Source: a virus
Reading direction: 5' to 3' (one strand)
DNA length: 32,730 bases
Virus record (IMG/VR): IMGVR_UViG_3300030106_006370
Span: 4,903-37,632 of that record
Shown here: piece by piece, positions 31,501 to 32,730 of the stretch
How the letters are laid out: each line of letters begins with the position of its first letter
How positions within the stretch are numbered: the stretch's first letter is position 1
Notes under the pieces: model-generated
Told to the model about the DNA's origin: nothing
What the model saw: the letters and a program-made list of their open reading frames with translations, nothing else
The model's database searches: none
Program-made: the position numbers and the translations under genes

Positions 31501-32730
31501 AGAAGCGGCGCGGCTTACGGTCACTTCCCTGTACGACTACCGCGGCAGCATGACGAAAGGGGATCATGCAATAGCGTACAAGTTAATCATGCCGTTTTGG
31601 TCCTTCAGGAAGAACGCAAACAATCAGGTCATCAACCTTCTGGGCAGCACTCGCGGAACCTACATCCTCGGTGTCCTCCGTCGTGCCAGTATATACGGCG
31701 CAGAGACGCTCACTGACGTCTTGTTTGAGACGATCATAGCGCCCTACGGTGTCCAGCCGACCGCTTTGGACAATGATCAATCCGCCTTCTACTACGGTTT
31801 ACGTGACATTATCGAGAACGGTCTCGGTGACGAGGTAAGTGACGAAGACTTAGGGCGCTATCGCGAGTCTTTGCCCCAGGATAAGCGCGGTATCTCCCGC
31901 GAAGCTCTCTTAGATTACGATTTCGCCGGTTGGACTATACGAAACGGGTACAACGGGTACTCGCGTGTCCCCGAACGGGTTCAAGCTGCGGTGAGGGGCA
32001 TGCTGCTTGCGCGTTTCGACGTCGGCAAAGTGGGCGCCGATTACGTCACCTTGAAGAAGGGCCTGGTGAACCACCAACTGCTGCAGCAGTATGTGCAAGA
32101 AGGGCTACAGGGTGCTGTGATTAGTGAGGCGGATCGTTCTGGCTTACCGTCGTGGATGAGCTTGAAACCCACTATCTCCGTACCGCTGCCAGTGATGACC
32201 GAAAGCGCAAAAGCAACGGTGGCGGCGGGCGGCGCGGCGGCGGTTCACTTGATTTTGCCTGACAGCTTTGCCATCGCGTCGATGAGCCAGGGTGCGGCTA
32301 TGATCATGACCGCGGTTGCGATAGCGGACCAGGCCAAAATCCGGCTTTTCGACGACGAAGGCGTAGAAGTCGATCTGATGCAGCTAGCAGAGAACTCGCT
32401 ACGTTCTTTAGTCGACATCGACCAGACGTCAATCGGCGTTGAGTTCATTGAAAGTGCGCGGGAAGCACTCGCAGAGGGCGGCGGTCGTCCTGTCCGACTT
32501 CATCCGCTTGTTGCTCGATCATTATCTCCAGGCGTGGTCTACCCCTATGCCGGCGACCAAACTGGCCCGGTGCATGCCATTGACAGCGCGGTGAAGAGGT
32601 CTGCTGTTGCTGTCGGAAAGGCGCTTGATCCGGTGGCGTGGGTGCCTGGGTATGAGCAGGATCTCGACATGACGAAGACGGTCCCGGCGCCCCTACGTGT
32701 CGTCTTGGACCGAAACCGCAAGCGCGTCGT
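22523..32730 (+). CDS. Giant polyvalent virion protein with GH24 lysozyme and HExxH domains, partial (>=3402 aa)
   Basis: One frame runs from GTG 22523 to the window edge with no stop, so the protein is at least 3402 aa. GTG 22520 is an alternative start; AGGGGG five bases before 22523 favours the latter, and a stop at 22481 limits the frame upstream. Domains: Pro/Glu/Ala-rich N-terminus (to about 85); GH24 lysozyme (about 358-516) with E365, D373/D374, the HIGYGH block and the closing ARHAAEADL helix; hydrophobic Gly-rich segment 884-909; three winged-helix-like segments (about 1631-1684, 1826-1892, 1901-1965); HELAH zinc site at 2103-2107 with E2163/E2164 as likely third ligand; PFWSFRKN motif at 3024-3031; hydrophobic stretch about 3233-3270. 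By order it stands where T7 gp16 would be. Inferred role: ejected, wall-cutting, multi-domain infection protein. Confidence 0.9.
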   Translation, partial: MADYLSHIRKRAYSPYYPDVPKEPEPEPALVGVPQEPVEVEEPVAAPSFDAGKPAAADDAGTPAVDYAAEFLQTTAPAASAAGVSTLPAIFNEIDPATVAEQVGRRTIEELKKAARVSQAQNQSDDFDLDEISNYLVAGALDTGMQQHFATTPDTMRALAEKIESADTQLGRVPQRVDTVDDVIRRTLTDNVKDQFIKQAGGDKAAGLSQYREFLGLYQDASNTKRDKEISDLREAESALADEYAGLLFRKRGLSLSTIAHEALKKGRDIAGEGIIAVDRLTETWTPGLIDVVTAPVIPKKAELLVTPEEREEEISAAVTGTLDEAILRDASVEKLTLKESPAEIPPAKLLMPSADAQRRLASKEGARYVVYDDYSGKPIRSYEEAIGTPHIGYGHAIQSAEERELFKQFLAGSGQQMAPDSAKKLFGYDIARHAEPLQLITAPATQQMLDAVHSMTYRLGVQSSEVNRAIELINRGDYVGAAAQIRNVKPTHAGPANAELERAISARHAAEADLFVSGGIFRTEDDSVSVTPQQQLLEEEDVERKARSQADYGDPSRQVPFSDMELPEDPLVNPSELREQVAETLQTNIVELDPIGVTDMFDDTIRNPFISKSSERGAQLAQQSIAALDDSDRSALEVAASLPMGRGFKSLHSYLMRQEQAKARWADLTPQERADIAKEAKSKTLAMIADAKTAELWVSPSYTSYDELLSSRPPTDEEWSLGKTLWGVGFDSPSFLPYMGSGSVLSPQLEIVGRDNDGNILVRQVGATLTALDLLDAVPVVGQSYVIGALENFVSSPIESLKAYGFNPVAAIHQAGLQGIAERRNFAEVFMELGAGGIDWAMSTDAGKAATAKFADSPVGDVFFDPEEELDQRILKSRDSARVVTSFLGAGVGLGAAIFYPFDGLLVGRGAFKSFYGAFEDLSDLTPGVAASIKAQTPEMIRAATLIEDAIAELVLVGEAVGEGTGGNAKELKSLIAVDEQALNKLSEAGKVMADVRLRASEGARWVDRLDSYELNTAPENLQAIARPGQVYARDQALAQKIDELINAAIDEAKSPTASDEVKEIAARLEGRRQNIESLFTLHPSEAIRIGRDPETSGRVPTKGLYSFDEHILQLRDLQKYVNIADDFGSLKAMRLQRATSVDGKSLPDQLRELLVMEEGVVSNKSATALAKARGITLEEAKKLVVEENVSAVKTLEEAMKDSRLFDPDAGVLPALRHQLSGASSTPGHLTGAHLLGKAQGTDVTELLSRLEDGVQATNLKLSAPIEAIDKAYQAVYFNLAARRRGIIKLAERMDADSVSKALRPRLQRAVRTFGRTFARELASARFGFSGMSANTTRMMIDAAADQDGDQLFSFLAKKINEPYIARQRAAGVDEDEIEANLYTSVELETMVREQLAQNRALPSEQQKPLIQISRPGFSIPRGLLDTRAPVVADATKAFMRERDGFFSAFGKVPDPATGEVRVMTAGEKRAVEHIVDAIAREAAGVLPDDSVVDVNRKLTEFYTTGVRAVAKAPLIQRRSKKFISAVKTRQQILTAERRAAGEAEEALSPAATWKAALSEVLESGEFQAAELLLLTGLNDHQLSRLRQMVVPGPTGGRAGAAKFLAQQDDVVVKPSREPVPLSPAPSLSDQLVEFVKAEPRTKKAIGEKFGLRGKKLTEFISKVADTGAISVPARGKKAKFIGEAPEAAPAAAAKAPTPAPVVRVDTDDKYVLKAREMFDEGKTPRAAERVREAIEDNVGAEAATKFIDEYKALRDAAVRARIQQDAAEVVEEAAPAAAKAPDAKAAAKVLELSEDPELVVKVSAAETEAIAAKLNKLVTEEPGVAAVVNWLQTTDSLSAGTRLNTRTIIEGVGDITQTQARSALRSLQDAGILEKSTRGGRPLHSDFQSILDQFSESFDEDFMLSFMRNPETTYTVAEIKPMLAEVRPDLEKIDEKLAALAESAGVLAVRSRDGSLRGFTVRKVDDVQDPAFRDVISAAARDREVASSAALRALSTSEIAEEVAAAERQIEQSTRIISRLDELIGGLDPQADKVRIRRLNRMKEQHGSRIKQQRAFVEATAPKPLAVPEAAETAKGGTFFLRDGSAVLLAFRNADVTTGIHELAHVLRRYLRAPGDRDVLVNWMNDHLGTKGIEGRVKFDDRGHLVLTDDEGAVDALIEAEEVFARAFERYLAEGTAPDNRLKAAFKQIKELFRLVYNRIKGTDIDVDISPEMYDLFDRVFGSTKQLDSARLSALSDALKKREDALRSMRLTEEEVKAARAGKLSETARVAGRIPEEAVEESTVVGKLRQFWIDRDKLRETTSVQREPVSEADALRSAGLARVIPVARGLTRTLLRAPILGGDADELIRAFPEAIRPSLRSITRAYDNFSSAYVDALARRKLAATKAGKKLHQAQLFGLLDGKVVVGAQGRTVRGSGRRRSDLFFQTFDNFIERILAKDVSVLTDSAEDWLKAVNENHNAGKSVRNVGATVTSAGGKRVSPLARLFVGVSTRLDSSDTLRLKPSAAAAIQTEAKRISKGKPPAAEQEFEVMRLMLTAAGGDPGQPLMDNLGALFMFFSGNARVPVRVGEEVYYLSRADMPPGIGTAEALVKGVDLKRGDVSARVPGLEQLANSRVVDSVMYAMGVSSEVSEMFDAARTSRLGISYDDFRIYGRGVAGEALLNADEQQRFAELRKRFGQDADFGLSPDSTGDYYLPGFARRSISRSVDDAIKQLSGSDDGAAKRGIFVSLLQYLNISIVFGTISARPQFLFMSNIDNGLQLGTMTGSRNGAVSAARVAGSTIAAAIRLPGGIVDLLRVADIADAALRTEKMAPIRKKLADLSGQEVDVASARRAIDNLARAMGDKFGGVIDRFFGGSKYRFEVNPIMDAAPGGLVYGGNYYSFVDLRQIFLEEGIYSTAYKEIKAYLGDNPSPLSIRSDLFRLAKDPESGITMQAVQEVESIVEATRTLFGKTVVRTVDELFLHGARVADAWGETERTGSAVSLMEQGFSPREAARLTVTSLYDYRGSMTKGDHAIAYKLIMPFWSFRKNANNQVINLLGSTRGTYILGVLRRASIYGAETLTDVLFETIIAPYGVQPTALDNDQSAFYYGLRDIIENGLGDEVSDEDLGRYRESLPQDKRGISREALLDYDFAGWTIRNGYNGYSRVPERVQAAVRGMLLARFDVGKVGADYVTLKKGLVNHQLLQQYVQEGLQGAVISEADRSGLPSWMSLKPTISVPLPVMTESAKATVAAGGAAAVHLILPDSFAIASMSQGAAMIMTAVAIADQAKIRLFDDEGVEVDLMQLAENSLRSLVDIDQTSIGVEFIESAREALAEGGGRPVRLHPLVARSLSPGVVYPYAGDQTGPVHAIDSAVKRSAVAVGKALDPVAWVPGYEQDLDMTKTVPAPLRVVLDRNRKRV
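27584..27870 (+). repeat. Duplicated Ala/Pro linker coding repeat
   Basis: Near-identical stretches at 27584-27615 and 27842-27870 share GAGGCTGCTCCTGCTGCTG and continue to GCACC, differing by one extra triplet and one synonymous base. Both encode EAAPAAAKAP-type linkers of the giant protein. They bracket about 75 residues lying between the first and second winged-helix-like segments, which suggests modular insertion or duplication of linkers. Confidence 0.7.

Noticed and set aside
22523-32730. Giant protein as an N4-type virion RNA polymerase
   Set aside because: The size is similar, but I found no single-subunit polymerase motifs, and the recognisable domains are lysozyme, zincin and winged-helix-like.

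Overview
This window is a block of virion morphogenesis genes from a tailed bacteriophage, most likely a short-tailed (podovirus-like) one. The evidence is a terminase large subunit, a portal, a scaffold-like coiled-coil protein, a major capsid protein, adaptor- and nozzle-like tail proteins, and three consecutive genes that look like internal (ejected) virion proteins. There are no tape-measure, tail-tube or sheath genes. Coding density is very high and many genes touch or overlap by a few bases. I see no tRNA, rRNA, integrase, replication, CRISPR or insertion-sequence signal, so the host cannot be named. Moderately high GC (judged by eye) and the style of the structural proteins recall uncultured aquatic phages, but that is an impression.

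Layout. From about 9.0 kb leftwards, on the minus strand: a 73-aa protein, terminase, an unknown 188-aa protein, a very basic protein, a protein with a peptidoglycan-binding domain, a Cys/His-rich small protein, the portal, a zinc-ribbon protein, an acidic protein, the scaffold candidate, two small structural-type proteins, and the start of a further gene that leaves the window. From about 9.1 kb rightwards, on the plus strand: a decoration-like protein, a terminator-like hairpin, the major capsid protein, a second decoration-like protein, another hairpin, then the tail module (adaptor-like, small unknown, nozzle-like, fibre-like with an EF-hand loop, another structural protein) and the internal virion module.

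The most striking item is the last gene. An open frame starts at GTG 22523 and runs to the window edge at 32730 without a stop: at least 3402 codons, still incomplete. It carries a GH24 (T4-type) lysozyme domain near its N-terminus with His where the catalytic Thr normally sits, a zincin-type HExxH motif around residue 2103, three winged-helix-like segments, hydrophobic stretches, and a C-terminal motif that I recall from other giant phage proteins. It directly follows two smaller internal-virion-type genes with overlapping stops and starts, which parallels the T7 gp14-gp15-gp16 ejection set. I infer an ejected polyvalent protein that cuts the cell wall, may form or support the DNA-entry conduit, and may carry protease and nucleic-acid-binding functions into the host.

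Working model. Terminase packages DNA through the portal into a shell of the major capsid protein built on the scaffold and decorated by two flanking proteins. The adaptor, nozzle and fibre proteins close the head and contact the host. The internal proteins, above all the giant one, are delivered at infection. The split of head genes over two divergent operons means terminase, portal and scaffold are transcribed away from the capsid gene.
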